Below, one piece after another: positions 26,771 to 35,750 of a stretch of 64,000 nt of DNA (positions are counted from its first letter, which is position 1; each line of letters starts with the position of its first letter). A model generated the notes under the pieces. The model saw nothing but the letters and a program-made list of their open reading frames with translations. It did no database searches and was not told where the DNA came from. Source of the DNA: UBA1858 sp045105615 (GTDB taxonomy: Bacteria; Pseudomonadota; Gammaproteobacteria; UBA4575); the NCBI GenBank assembly GCA_045105615.1, contig JBGCDS010000026.1, forward strand, positions 1 through 64,000, read 5' to 3'. A program made the position numbers and the translations under genes.

Positions 26771-27808
26771 TTAAATATTTCTTACGCTGACAGTCATCTC
26801 TGACACATATCTTTTACGTTGGTCCTGTGGGTGAGTAACATCGCCAGTAACACCTATACTCGTATTTGCTACAACATAGGTTTCAGTGTCGTCTCCTCCC
26901 GACCCCCGCAGGCCATCTTCACTAGCCATAAGCAAACCAATCTTTACGCTAACTACGTCAGCCCAATCAGCGACTTGATTCGCTTTTATATATTGATTTG
27001 CAAATGAATCAGTACTTGAATCAATGCCATACAACAACTGCATATTTTCAACGTCTTCAACCAATTCTTCTCGGTTTGAAACTTGACTATTTTCATTGGC
27101 GACATTCAAATATTTTCGAAACAAAGACAAACCATCACCGGACACAGATTCCGCGATGTAATATATGACTGCCTTATAATTAGTCAGTTGTGAATCATTT
27201 CCGTAAGCATAAATAGTTGCTTCTGAGTTCCCTGGGCTACTACCTGCTGACGCGACTTGAATAGTATTCGTATTGACAGTGCTAGCTTGAAATAGGGTTG
27301 CATTAGTTGCATCACATGCAATCATTAAACTACCATTGAGCTTATTACCTGCTAACCAATCCTGGTTCAGATTGCGCTGCATAACAAATTGGTTGTTTGC
27401 ACTATCGTAGAAATTCACTCCCGCGACTCTCTCACCTCCACGCAGTATTAGAATTGCATCTGTACCTGGTGCGGAATCTATATCAGCAGGGAATGTGCTT
27501 GCTTCGGACTCGAACCCTCTAAGTCGGTTATCAAATACCTGCGCCCACCAATCATTGACACCCGCATTCACCACGCTATCGGTATTCTGTGGCTGACTGC
27601 AAGGAACATAACCTGCCATGCGAATATCGCGTGCCAACATATCTACAGAAAATCTAGTGTTCTCCTGTAGCCTAGATAGACCTTCAGTAATTCTATATGT
27701 AGCTTTCGTACCAAAGTAAACTTGCAACACACCGCCAACTAGTAAAAGACTTAATAATAGTCCTACCATTAGCTCAACGATGGTAAAACCTAATTGTTTA
27801 TTTTTCAT
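26771..27808 (-). CDS. pilW: Minor pilin assembly protein PilW
   Basis: The 345-residue product has the class III signal KNKQLG/FTIVELMVGLLLSLLLVGGVLQVYFGTK and the typical PilW continuation TYRITEGLSRLQENTRFSVD, then DIRMAGYVPC. The large C-terminal domain includes the segment DVVSVKIGLLMASEDG. It is a component of the minor-pilin initiation complex. It sits 19 bp upstream of pilX and 2 bp downstream of pilV. Confidence 0.93.
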   Translation of the reverse strand: MKNKQLGFTIVELMVGLLLSLLLVGGVLQVYFGTKATYRITEGLSRLQENTRFSVDMLARDIRMAGYVPCSQPQNTDSVVNAGVNDWWAQVFDNRLRGFESEASTFPADIDSAPGTDAILILRGGERVAGVNFYDSANNQFVMQRNLNQDWLAGNKLNGSLMIACDATNATLFQASTVNTNTIQVASAGSSPGNSEATIYAYGNDSQLTNYKAVIYYIAESVSGDGLSLFRKYLNVANENSQVSNREELVEDVENMQLLYGIDSSTDSFANQYIKANQVADWADVVSVKIGLLMASEDGLRGSGGDDTETYVVANTSIGVTGDVTHPQDQRKRYVSEMTVSVRNI

Positions 27809-27810
27809 TT

Positions 27811-28311
27811 CTATATACTTGTAAACATAACAACACGATGTTCAGCACCAGCTGTATCTGTCCAACGTACAGTAACTTTAGTTTGGCCAGTGGCATCTTC
27901 AGATTCAATCTGTCCTTCACCATTAGGTAACGTAACCTGCGACACCAATCCTGCACAAATTGGTTCATCAGAGTACATGCCTAGATTACATTTCCATTCT
28001 TTCAAATCATATTTAGCTATATCTGCTGCATCACAATTATTGCTACTGCAATCAAGTCCATCTTCTGGGGGCGTTTCAAAATCAGTTTGATAGCTTTCTG
28101 TTTCTGCTGCTAAGGTTCGATTGGCTCGCATACGATCAATCACATTACGTGCAAGAGAAGTCGCTTGTGTTCGCAAATGTGCGTTATAGCTACTGGATAT
28201 ACTTTGACCTTGAAGATTAGCTAAACCAAGCAAGCCAACAGAGAGGACTATTAGCGCAATCAAAACTTCTATTAAGCTAAACCCTTGAGTAACTTTTTTA
28301 TTGTTCGTCAT
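27811..28311 (-). CDS. pilV: Type IV pilus modification protein PilV
   Basis: The 166-residue prepilin begins MTNNKKVTQG/FSLIEVLIALIVLSVGLLGLANLQ, with Glu at +5 and the PilV-type GLLGLA motif. ATG at 28311 overlaps the preceding stop (ATATGA), which I prefer over an in-frame TTG at 28320. The segment LRTQATSLARNVIDRMRANR is the usual PilV continuation. Four or so Cys probably form disulfides in the pilin head. Confidence 0.92.
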   Translation of the reverse strand: MTNNKKVTQGFSLIEVLIALIVLSVGLLGLANLQGQSISSSYNAHLRTQATSLARNVIDRMRANRTLAAETESYQTDFETPPEDGLDCSSNNCDAADIAKYDLKEWKCNLGMYSDEPICAGLVSQVTLPNGEGQIESEDATGQTKVTVRWTDTAGAEHRVVMFTSI

Positions 28312-28859
28312 ATTGCACAATTTTCTGAACCCGCCTTATCAAAACGCGCTCTACCTAGGGAGTTAATTGCTATTTTTCTTGATTTATCTGCATTGTTTTC
28401 TTTACATAGATGCATGCTGCCAGATATTGCATTAAGTTGGCCTGAGGCTAGATAAGGGATATTGTTTTCGCAGCATCCTGCGGTGCCTCTCAATGTCATA
28501 TTGGACGGTAATGACCCACTTACCCATATCAATTCCTCATCTGCTGCCTGTCGACTACCATTTGAGTTTCTATCAACAAACACTATCCAGCCATTTTCAT
28601 ATTGGTTACCTAAGCAGGTTGCGCCATCACTACTGGGGCATATTGAAACACGCTGATTTCTCTTAATTGCTTCACTTCTAGCAAGAGACATTGATGAGAT
28701 AATTTGATTAATGCCACTAGTAAGCTGGTTTCTCTCTATCAGACCTTGAAAAGATGGGACGCCAATGGTGAGAATCACTGCTGCAACAGCCAGTGAAAGC
28801 ATTAGCTCTACTATAGTAAAGCCGTTTAAGTACTTATGCTTCAAAGCGATTGAATTCAT
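28308..28859 (-). CDS. fimT: Type IV pilin FimT/FimU (GspH-like)
   Basis: This 183-residue pseudopilin has a leader ending KYLNG/FTIVELMLSLAVAAVILTIGVPSF, with Glu at +5. The GspH/FimT domain has LVERNQLTS-like LIERNQLTSGINQ, SLARSEAIKRNQRVSICPSSDG and GWIVFVDRNSNG. FimT also binds DNA for uptake in some species, while FimU primes pili, and the two cannot be separated here. It is the first gene of the seven-gene minor-pilin operon. The promoter should lie in 28860-29129, where nothing clear was recognised. Confidence 0.9.
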   Translation of the reverse strand: MNSIALKHKYLNGFTIVELMLSLAVAAVILTIGVPSFQGLIERNQLTSGINQIISSMSLARSEAIKRNQRVSICPSSDGATCLGNQYENGWIVFVDRNSNGSRQAADEELIWVSGSLPSNMTLRGTAGCCENNIPYLASGQLNAISGSMHLCKENNADKSRKIAINSLGRARFDKAGSENCAI

Positions 28860-29129
28860 CTATGTAATACAGTGTCTATTCGTAAACAACTAGTGTTGTG
28901 TAGATTTTTTAAAGTATAGAGGAATGTACGAAACTGAAAAGACCTAATTTGCGTAATACTGTTCGCACCAATTTGAATGAATTACTTTAACTGCGTAATT
29001 CATCATTATGGATAATTGTGAGTTTTTAGTAATTTTATAATATTGAATAAACCGCAACCAAACTATGGAATATTAATTTACTTTACTTTGGTTGGCAGAT
29101 TTCTGCGCTAAATCGTTGGTATTAGTGAT

Positions 29130-29975
29130 TTATTCTTGATGAGAAACAGAGGTCAGCTTTGGCCATTGTTGTTGATGCGTTCGTAATTCAATCAGCTGAG
29201 TGACTGGTACCACCTCAATATTGTGCTCTAACAATGTCGGCAGATAATCGCTTAGTAATCTAATAGTTGATGGATAAGGGTGGCCAATCGCTACTGCAAA
29301 GCCTTTACGCATAGTAATTTTCTTTAAATATTTTAACTGACGTTTAATATCTTCTTCACTCTTGCTGTTATCAATGAATACATCCCTTGAGATGTTGGGG
29401 ACATAATGTTCTTTGGCAATTTGACTGGCTACAGTTAATGCTGTGGTTTTACTATCGACAAAGTAAAGGTTGTCTTCCCTGTTTGATAAGACTTGCATCA
29501 ACCATGACATATGCCCAGGGTGCTGAGTTAACAGACTACCCATGTGATTATTCACACCGCGTGCATGTGGCACAGAATTAATACTGAGCTGCACCGACTC
29601 CTGGAACTCTTTTTGTGTAAGCTCGATGGTAAGCGCGCCATAACCTAGATCTAACCTTCCAGAAGATTGCATGGGTAAATGCACCATAACTTCTTTGCCA
29701 AAAGAGGCGGCTCTTTTCGCTAAGCGTTCTGAATGGGGCCGATTTGGAAGAAATGAATAAGTTAACTGGTAAGGCAGGTCTATCAATTTCTGCCCCTGTT
29801 TAAGACTGTTGCCTAAATCATCAATGATAATCGCGACTTTATAAGTTTCATGCGCAATTAATGACTCCTCAGCACTTATGCTGGCAATAGATAATAGTAA
29901 GACCGCCCCAATAAAGAGGCGGTCTATTATTGATATTGTTTGTTTTTCTTGTTTTAAACTAAAACGTTTATGCAC
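29130..29975 (-). CDS. Divergent polysaccharide deacetylase family protein (YibQ-like)
   Basis: This is a 281-residue exported protein of the DUF610/YibQ family. A hydrophobic N-terminal segment (about 17-35) precedes the deacetylase fold, with VAIIIDDLGNS (Asp pair), EVMVHLPMQ, GVNNHMGS (metal His) and NLYFVDSKTT. The substrate of this family is not established. Linkage with envC and ctpA suggests envelope or peptidoglycan work. The start overlaps the ctpA stop by 8 bp, so it is coupled to ctpA. Confidence 0.88.
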   Translation of the reverse strand: MHKRFSLKQEKQTISIIDRLFIGAVLLLSIASISAEESLIAHETYKVAIIIDDLGNSLKQGQKLIDLPYQLTYSFLPNRPHSERLAKRAASFGKEVMVHLPMQSSGRLDLGYGALTIELTQKEFQESVQLSINSVPHARGVNNHMGSLLTQHPGHMSWLMQVLSNREDNLYFVDSKTTALTVASQIAKEHYVPNISRDVFIDNSKSEEDIKRQLKYLKKITMRKGFAVAIGHPYPSTIRLLSDYLPTLLEHNIEVVPVTQLIELRTHQQQWPKLTSVSHQE

Positions 29976-31296
29976 TCGCAGAGTCTTTGTCTTTAGCTAA
30001 GTCCTTAAGAATGCTCAGCGCTTCATTCAGCACGGCATCTTCCTCACTGTCTACCGCGATTGTAATATGTTTTATTTCTTTTTGTGCTTTATCTTTAGCT
30101 TTTTCTTGATTATTTTCTAAATGACCTTCTAGATCCGCTTCTCGCACAAATTCAAATCTCTTATTTTCATCACCTTCACCACCATGAATTTCTTCAACCA
30201 GAATATCTGGATCTATACCTTCACCCTGAATCGACTTGCCTGATGGCGTGTAGTAACGAGCAGTGGTTAATTTCAGAGCAGCATCTTCTTTCAGTGGCAA
30301 TATGGTCTGCACCGAACCTTTACCAAAAGACTTCTGCCCCATGATAATTGCACGTTTATGATCTTGCAGCGCACCAGCAACAATCTCAGATGCAGAAGCC
30401 GATCCTTCATTCATCAGTACAATAATTGGAATACCATTGACCGAATCATTAGTACTTGCGCTATAGTTTAATTCTGCATCTTCTACCCGACCCTTTGTGA
30501 AAACAATTAACTCGCCATCTTCAAGGAAAATATCAGAAACACCTACCGCACCGGTTAATACTCCACCTGGATTGTTACGCAAATCTAATACAAGCCCATG
30601 CAGGTTTTGATCTGCTTTATCTAATAACTTTTCGACTGCCGCTATTACATTTCGCGTGGTTTTAGACTGGAAACTTGAGATACGAATATAGCCATAGCCT
30701 GGTTCCAAGATACGACTGCGGACACTTTTGACTCGAATCACATCACGTGTCACAAAGATTTCTAATGGCTTTGCTTCACCTTCGCGTACTATGGTTAATA
30801 GTATTTTTGAGCCACGCTTTCCGCGCATTAACTTTACGGCTTCATTAAGCGTTAAACCTTTAACCTGGGTTTCGTCTAGCTTAATAATTATGTCACCGGC
30901 TTCAACACCGGCTTTATCAGCAGGCGTATCTTCAATTGGCGAGATAACGCGTACAAAGCCATTTTCCATACCGACTTCAATTCCTAAACCACCAAATTCG
31001 CCAGTAGTACCTATTTGTAGCTCTTTAAATTCTTCCTGGCTCAAGTATGAAGAATGTGGGTCTAGACTACTTAGCATGCCGCGGATAGCACCTTCTAAGA
31101 GTGCCTGATCACCCACTTCTTCGACATAATCTTTTTTGATGCGTGCGTAGATATCGGTAAATAAGCGAATATCCGATAGCGGTAAATCCAATACAGCATT
31201 GTCACGTTTGGCAAATACTTGATGACTTCCTGCTATCAGCAGGCCTATGAGTAAACCGACGGTTAATCCTAAACTGAGAGGTCTTACGCTTTTCAT
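29968..31296 (-). CDS. ctpA: C-terminal processing peptidase CtpA (S41)
   Basis: This is a 442-residue periplasmic serine protease. It has a signal anchor (about 8-29), a PDZ domain (about 97-165, GGLGIEVGMENG, AGDIIIKLD) and an S41 core with DLRNNPGG (about 238-245). The nucleophile motif is NEGSASASE (296-304) and the general-base lysine lies in KSFGKGS (K326). A charged Lys/Glu-rich tail follows. Such enzymes trim cell-wall hydrolases. The order envC-ctpA-yibQ is conserved in proteobacteria. Confidence 0.95.
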   Translation of the reverse strand: MKSVRPLSLGLTVGLLIGLLIAGSHQVFAKRDNAVLDLPLSDIRLFTDIYARIKKDYVEEVGDQALLEGAIRGMLSSLDPHSSYLSQEEFKELQIGTTGEFGGLGIEVGMENGFVRVISPIEDTPADKAGVEAGDIIIKLDETQVKGLTLNEAVKLMRGKRGSKILLTIVREGEAKPLEIFVTRDVIRVKSVRSRILEPGYGYIRISSFQSKTTRNVIAAVEKLLDKADQNLHGLVLDLRNNPGGVLTGAVGVSDIFLEDGELIVFTKGRVEDAELNYSASTNDSVNGIPIIVLMNEGSASASEIVAGALQDHKRAIIMGQKSFGKGSVQTILPLKEDAALKLTTARYYTPSGKSIQGEGIDPDILVEEIHGGEGDENKRFEFVREADLEGHLENNQEKAKDKAQKEIKHITIAVDSEEDAVLNEALSILKDLAKDKDSASA

Positions 31297-31376
31297 GAAT
31301 TTGCTCCTTGTGGCGATAGTGCTCCTAAGAGTTGACCGCTACTGGTTGTTTAGTCTTTCTATTTAATAGATTCTAT

Positions 31377-32570
31377 TTACGAAGAATAAGCCATCTTGGG
31401 GTAAACACACCAGTCTGCTGGATCTACTGGCGTACCTTGGCGACGAATCTCGAAATATAGGCTAGTTTGATCTACATCGCCGGAGTCACCTACGACAGCA
31501 ATCAATTCACCCTGACTGACATAGTCATCTACATTTTTATACAAACCTTCAGCATGCGCATATAAGCTCATAAATCCGCCACCATGATCAATAATTACCA
31601 GCCAACCGTAATGATCAAACCAATCGGAAAACACGACTGTACCCGGATATATCGCATGAATTTCACTGCCTCGGTCAGCATGAATTGACACCCCGCTCCA
31701 CTGCAATCCTGCTGATCCCTGTCTATTTTCTCCAAAACGGTGCTTTAACTTGCCTTTAGTTGGCCAATTCAACTTGCCAGTGTTGCTTGCAAATTGCCCT
31801 TTCGACTTATTTATAGTTAATTTTTTAAGTAGTTTTTGTAACCTTTTTTTCTTGTTCTTTTCTTGTTTTAAGTTATTTTGATCACTCTTGATATTTTTTT
31901 CCAACTCACTCTGAGCTTTTTCTTTTCGAATACGCACTTCCTCTAGCCCAGACTGCTCTTTTGATTGATTATTGAGCAATTTTTGCAGAGTTTCTTGTTG
32001 TTTTTTAAGTGCGAGCTGATTATTTTTTACTTCTTCAGTTAAATTACTGATGCGGCTAATCTGTTCAACACGTGCTTGATGAATATAATCGTAGATTACT
32101 GAGTTCCTACCTGCATCCTGCAAGCTATTTTGGCTAAGTAATAACTTCCACTTACTCTGTGAACGAGTGCTATAGCTATTTCGAATCTGCTGTTTAAGCG
32201 ATTTCCCCTGATTAGCAAGCTCTTCGTCTAACAGAATCTTTTCTTTTTGTAACTGTTTATGCCTATCTCTACTTGTCTCAATTTTTGCTTTTGAATTCTT
32301 AATCCGTTGGTGCAGCTTACCAATCTCTCGGTCTAGCTGACCCATTTCTTTACGTACAACATCATGATTTTTAACGCTTTTTGCGAGCTTGCTCTCTATT
32401 TGATCAACAATTTTTGCTATCGTGTCTAATTGCTGCTGAGTTTGGCTTAAATCATCATTTCCAATAGCTAAATTCATAGCTAAGAGATTGAAAAATAAGC
32501 AAATAACTAGCAAAGCAGCAGATTGCGGCTTCGTCGTTATTGCATAAAGATGAAGGAAAAGGCTATTCAA
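31377..32570 (-). CDS. envC: Murein hydrolase activator EnvC
   Basis: This is a 397-residue periplasmic protein. The N-terminal hydrophobic signal (about 10-37) is followed by a long coiled coil (about 40-250, Lys/Gln/Glu-rich) and a C-terminal LytM/M23-like domain (about 270-390). The zinc ligands of active M23 peptidases are lost (SGVSIHADRGS, YAHAEGL, TSLYFEIRRQG with Tyr for His), as in EnvC. It therefore probably activates amidases AmiA/AmiB at division instead of cutting peptidoglycan. It lies upstream of ctpA. Confidence 0.92.
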   Translation of the reverse strand: MNSLFLHLYAITTKPQSAALLVICLFFNLLAMNLAIGNDDLSQTQQQLDTIAKIVDQIESKLAKSVKNHDVVRKEMGQLDREIGKLHQRIKNSKAKIETSRDRHKQLQKEKILLDEELANQGKSLKQQIRNSYSTRSQSKWKLLLSQNSLQDAGRNSVIYDYIHQARVEQISRISNLTEEVKNNQLALKKQQETLQKLLNNQSKEQSGLEEVRIRKEKAQSELEKNIKSDQNNLKQEKNKKKRLQKLLKKLTINKSKGQFASNTGKLNWPTKGKLKHRFGENRQGSAGLQWSGVSIHADRGSEIHAIYPGTVVFSDWFDHYGWLVIIDHGGGFMSLYAHAEGLYKNVDDYVSQGELIAVVGDSGDVDQTSLYFEIRRQGTPVDPADWCVYPKMAYSS

Positions 32571-32650
32571 CAGACAGATTCCCGACTATTATCAGCGTAT
32601 TAATGGTTTAGAATATTAGATAATGCCATTATTAATTTATTAGGATATGA

Positions 32651-32998
32651 ATGGAAGCGAACAAAATGACTGAAACCGGCTTTGTGTCACTCAATCGCTC
32701 AGACCTCATGGCAAAAGAGGATGATATAGAAAGAGCTTCACGCTCTTTAAAAGCGATGTCCCACCCTTTACGTTTAAAAATCCTATGCGTGCTGGGTAAC
32801 CAAGAAGTCAGCGTACAAGACATTGTAGAAAATGTAGGCACCTCTCAAAGCAACATTTCACAACACCTCGCGATACTCCGAGACAAGGGTATACTCAAGT
32901 CTCGCAAAGACGCTAACCGAGTATTTTATAAAGTCGGTGATGAACGCACGTTGAAACTTATTGAGATGATGCAACACGTTTTCTGTTCTGTACATTAA
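32651..32998 (+). CDS. ArsR-family winged-helix regulator
   Basis: This is a 115-residue regulator with an ArsR-type winged helix (about 28-100): LKAMSHPLRLKILCVLGNQE, then the recognition helix NVGTSQSNISQHLAILRDKGIL. The wing is SRKDANRVFYKVGDE. The classical metal-binding ELCVCDL motif on the recognition helix is absent and only two late Cys remain, so the signal is unknown. It resembles BigR/SqrR-like or generic ArsR proteins. It stands just upstream of a rhodanese gene in the same direction, which hints at sulfur or redox control. Confidence 0.88.
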   Translation: MEANKMTETGFVSLNRSDLMAKEDDIERASRSLKAMSHPLRLKILCVLGNQEVSVQDIVENVGTSQSNISQHLAILRDKGILKSRKDANRVFYKVGDERTLKLIEMMQHVFCSVH

Positions 32999-33057
32999 AA
33001 TAGACACCCTTAATTAATTCGTATAATACAGCCCAATAGTAACGGGGCGGCTTGCTT

Positions 33058-33480
33058 ATGATTCCTGATTCTGAATTCTTTACAAACAACATTATTTTAT
33101 TTGTCGCACTAGGCATTATCATTGCTTTGATTATTCGTATGGAAATTAAACGCGCCACGCGCGGGTTTAAAGACGTCACACCAGCTGAGGCCGTGTTACT
33201 AATCAACAAACAAGACGCGATAATTCTTGATGTACGTGAAAGCAACGAACTTGCACAAGGATCAATACGTGATTCAAAGCATTTAGCTTTAAGTGTGCTT
33301 AAGCAACGTGTCGATGAATTAAAAGCTCATACAGAGCAACCTGTGATTGCTTATTGCAAGTCAGGCACTCGTTCTTCAGCCGCATGTGAAATATTGAAGA
33401 AAAATAACTTTTCTAATGTTGTGTCACTCAAAGGCGGAATTGAGAACTGGAAAACTGCAAACTTACCGGTGGTAAAATAA
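33058..33480 (+). CDS. Membrane-anchored rhodanese-like protein (YibN-like)
   Basis: This is a 140-residue protein with one N-terminal membrane helix (about 10-27). A rhodanese domain follows: DVTPAEAVLLINKQDAIILDVRE and the active-site loop YCKSGTRS with catalytic C100. It probably transfers sulfane sulfur at the membrane. ATG at 33058 is preferred because it follows GGGGCGG, whereas an in-frame TTG lies 6 bp earlier. It is directly coupled to grxC (TAATG). Confidence 0.9.
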   Translation: MIPDSEFFTNNIILFVALGIIIALIIRMEIKRATRGFKDVTPAEAVLLINKQDAIILDVRESNELAQGSIRDSKHLALSVLKQRVDELKAHTEQPVIAYCKSGTRSSAACEILKKNNFSNVVSLKGGIENWKTANLPVVK

Positions 33481-33743
33481 TGACTACTCCAAATGTAAAA
33501 GTATACAGCGGCCGCTTATGTACATACTGCAACGCGGCAAAAAGACTACTCGATAGTAAAGGTGTCACATACCAAGAAATATTAATTGATGACGACCAGA
33601 CCATACGAGATGAAATGGAAAAGCTTAGTGGTCGCACTAGCGTTCCCCAAATTTTCATAGGTGATACACATGTAGGAGGCTTTGATGATTTAGCTGAACT
33701 AAATCGTGAAGGCAAACTAAGTGGCATGTTAGGTCTAGACTAA
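33480..33743 (+). CDS. grxC: Glutaredoxin 3
   Basis: An 87-residue glutaredoxin with active site CTYC (14-17) rather than the common CPYC, a cis-Pro region TSVPQIFIGDTHVGGFDDL and the GSH-binding GG-D. It reduces disulfides and mixed glutathione disulfides in the cytoplasm. The ATG overlaps the rhodanese stop by one base, and secB follows after 39 bp, as in E. coli. Confidence 0.96.
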   Translation: MTTPNVKVYSGRLCTYCNAAKRLLDSKGVTYQEILIDDDQTIRDEMEKLSGRTSVPQIFIGDTHVGGFDDLAELNREGKLSGMLGLD

Positions 33744-33782
33744 TTCAAAAGCGTATAAATTTATTATAACTAAAGTATTTAC

Positions 33783-34247
33783 ATGGCTGATAACGAACAA
33801 AAATTTGAGATTCAAAAAATATTCCTTAAAGATGCCTCATTTGAATCGCCCAATTCGCCAGACATTTTTCGTGAAAAGTGGCAGCCAAAAACGGATATTC
33901 ATTTAACTGCTCAAAATGCAAAGTTGACTGACGAACTTTACGAAGTCACTCTGAACGTTGAAGTGACCTCAACCCAAAATGAGAAAACAGCCTTTATGGT
34001 TGAATTAAAACAGTCAGGTGTTTTTCGAATTAAAGACTTTCCTGAAGACCAAAGAAATCATTTGCTTGGTAGCTATTGCCCACACACACTATTTCCTTTT
34101 GCCCGTGAAGTAGTAGCCGATCTAATTGGCAAAGGTGGCTTCCCGCCATTATTGTTATCGCCAGTGAATTTTGATGCTCTATATTCACAGCAGCTAGAGA
34201 AACTAAAAGAACAGCAGCAAACAACCAGCGAAGAGACCAAGCACTAA
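33783..34247 (+). CDS. secB: Protein-export chaperone SecB
   Basis: The 154-residue tetrameric chaperone keeps preproteins unfolded and delivers them to SecA. Conserved stretches are FEIQKIFLKDASFESPN, LNVEVTS, GVFRI and LGSYCPHTLFPFAREVVADL. The C-terminal tail binding SecA zinc is present as a charged extension. It lies between grxC and gpsA. Confidence 0.98.
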   Translation: MADNEQKFEIQKIFLKDASFESPNSPDIFREKWQPKTDIHLTAQNAKLTDELYEVTLNVEVTSTQNEKTAFMVELKQSGVFRIKDFPEDQRNHLLGSYCPHTLFPFAREVVADLIGKGGFPPLLLSPVNFDALYSQQLEKLKEQQQTTSEETKH

Positions 34248-34281
34248 ATTCTCTAGCAACATTTTGCAGGAGACATTCAGC

Positions 34282-35289
34282 ATGACACAAGTAACTATTG
34301 GCGTACTCGGTGCCGGCGCATGGGGCACTGCCTTAGCGATACATCTCGCCAAGCTGCATCCTGAAATACATCTTTGGGCAAGAAATTCTGACGCCTTAGA
34401 AGAGATAATCTCTCATAAAGAAAATAAACGCTACCTCCCCGGCTCCACCCTACCTGACAACATTATTGCCAGCACAGATTTCGCCACTCTGGTAAACCAT
34501 TGCACACATGTATTAGTCGCTGTACCGAGCACCACCATGCGCGACATGATGCAGCGCATTAATACCCATACTTCAAAGAATTTACGCGGCATCATTTGGG
34601 CATGCAAAGGCTTGGAGCAGGGAAGCGGAAAATTTTTACATCAGGTAGCTGAAGAAGAATTAACAGCCAATATCAACACAGCGATTTTATCAGGGCCTTC
34701 CTTTGCCCAAGAGGTGGGTAAGGGATTACCCACCGCTGTGACTATTGCATCAGTTGACGAAACATTTGCCAATGAAGTTGCACAGTTATTTCATCATCCT
34801 TTATTTCGTACTTACATTAGCACTGATGTCACAGGCGTTGAAATTGGCGGCACATTCAAAAATATCTTAGCCATAGCTGCAGGGATCATTGATGGCTTAC
34901 AGTTTGGTGCCAATGCACGAGCTGCACTTATCACTAGGGGTGTCGCTGAAATGACACGCTTCGGAAAAAGACTTGATGTCAACACTGATACTTTCTCAGG
35001 CCTTTCTGGTATTGGTGACATTGTATTAACCTGCACAGAGAACATGTCACGTAATCGTCGCTTTGGACTAGGCTTAGGCGCAGGCAAATCATTACAGCAG
35101 GTTGAAGAGGAAATAGATCAGGTAATAGAAGGAAAATATGCGGCTAAAGTAGTATTTGATTTAGCCCAAAAGCTTGATATTGAATTGCCTATTAGTACAC
35201 AAGTTTATGAAGTGCTATACAACGACAAGCCTGCGCGCGAAGCAGTTGAAGAGCTACTATCACGCTCACTTAAGAACGAAGCCGATTAA
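34282..35289 (+). CDS. gpsA: NAD(P)H-dependent glycerol-3-phosphate dehydrogenase
   Basis: It reduces dihydroxyacetone phosphate to sn-glycerol-3-phosphate for phospholipid synthesis. The dinucleotide site GVLGAGAWGTALA starts at residue 7, CKGLE and LSGPSFAQEV are conserved, and the catalytic-domain motif GGTFKNILAIAAGI contains the key Lys. ATG at 34282 follows AGGAG by 9 nt and gives 335 aa. An in-frame TTG at 34264 is not needed. It ends convergently 4 bp inside trmL. Confidence 0.98.
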   Translation: MTQVTIGVLGAGAWGTALAIHLAKLHPEIHLWARNSDALEEIISHKENKRYLPGSTLPDNIIASTDFATLVNHCTHVLVAVPSTTMRDMMQRINTHTSKNLRGIIWACKGLEQGSGKFLHQVAEEELTANINTAILSGPSFAQEVGKGLPTAVTIASVDETFANEVAQLFHHPLFRTYISTDVTGVEIGGTFKNILAIAAGIIDGLQFGANARAALITRGVAEMTRFGKRLDVNTDTFSGLSGIGDIVLTCTENMSRNRRFGLGLGAGKSLQQVEEEIDQVIEGKYAAKVVFDLAQKLDIELPISTQVYEVLYNDKPAREAVEELLSRSLKNEAD

Positions 35290-35750
35290 ACTGCACCGTC
35301 AAAATTATTTTGCCGCCAAGCTTCAAAGATAAATATAGACACCGTATTTGATAAATTAATGCTACGGCTATTTTCTATCATTGGGACGCGTAGAATATTA
35401 TTTTTATCAAAGGTATTTAATACATCTTCAGGCAACCCTCGCGTTTCTGGGCCAAATATTAACGCATCACCAGCTTGATAGTTAATTTGGCTATAATTCT
35501 TAGTACCTTTGGTTGAACATGCGAATAGTCGACTAGCAGATAAATTTTCTAAACAACTAGCGTAATCAGGATATTCTTGTACTAAACTCTTATCTATATA
35601 ATCTAAACCTGCGCGACGCATTCGCTTATCATCTATCTCGAAACCAAGAGGATGAATTAAATGTAGCTGACAGCCACTATTAGCGCATAAACGCATAATA
35701 TTGCCTGTATTGGGTGGTATTTCCGGTTGGTATAAAACGATATGAAACAT
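35286..35750 (-). CDS. trmL: tRNA (cytidine/uridine-34-2'-O)-methyltransferase TrmL
   Basis: A 154-residue SPOUT methyltransferase that modifies the wobble base of tRNA-Leu. The start MFHIVLYQPEIPPNTGNIMRL matches family members from the first residue. The knot is formed by LIFGPETRGLP and IENSRSINLSNTVSIFIFEAWRQ. The start codon overlaps the start codon of the divergent pyrD by two bases, so its promoter lies inside pyrD. Confidence 0.96.
   Translation of the reverse strand: MFHIVLYQPEIPPNTGNIMRLCANSGCQLHLIHPLGFEIDDKRMRRAGLDYIDKSLVQEYPDYASCLENLSASRLFACSTKGTKNYSQINYQAGDALIFGPETRGLPEDVLNTFDKNNILRVPMIENSRSINLSNTVSIFIFEAWRQNNFDGAV

Noticed and set aside
30728..31108. 126-codon plus-strand frame
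   Set aside because: Antisense shadow of the ctpA PDZ region.
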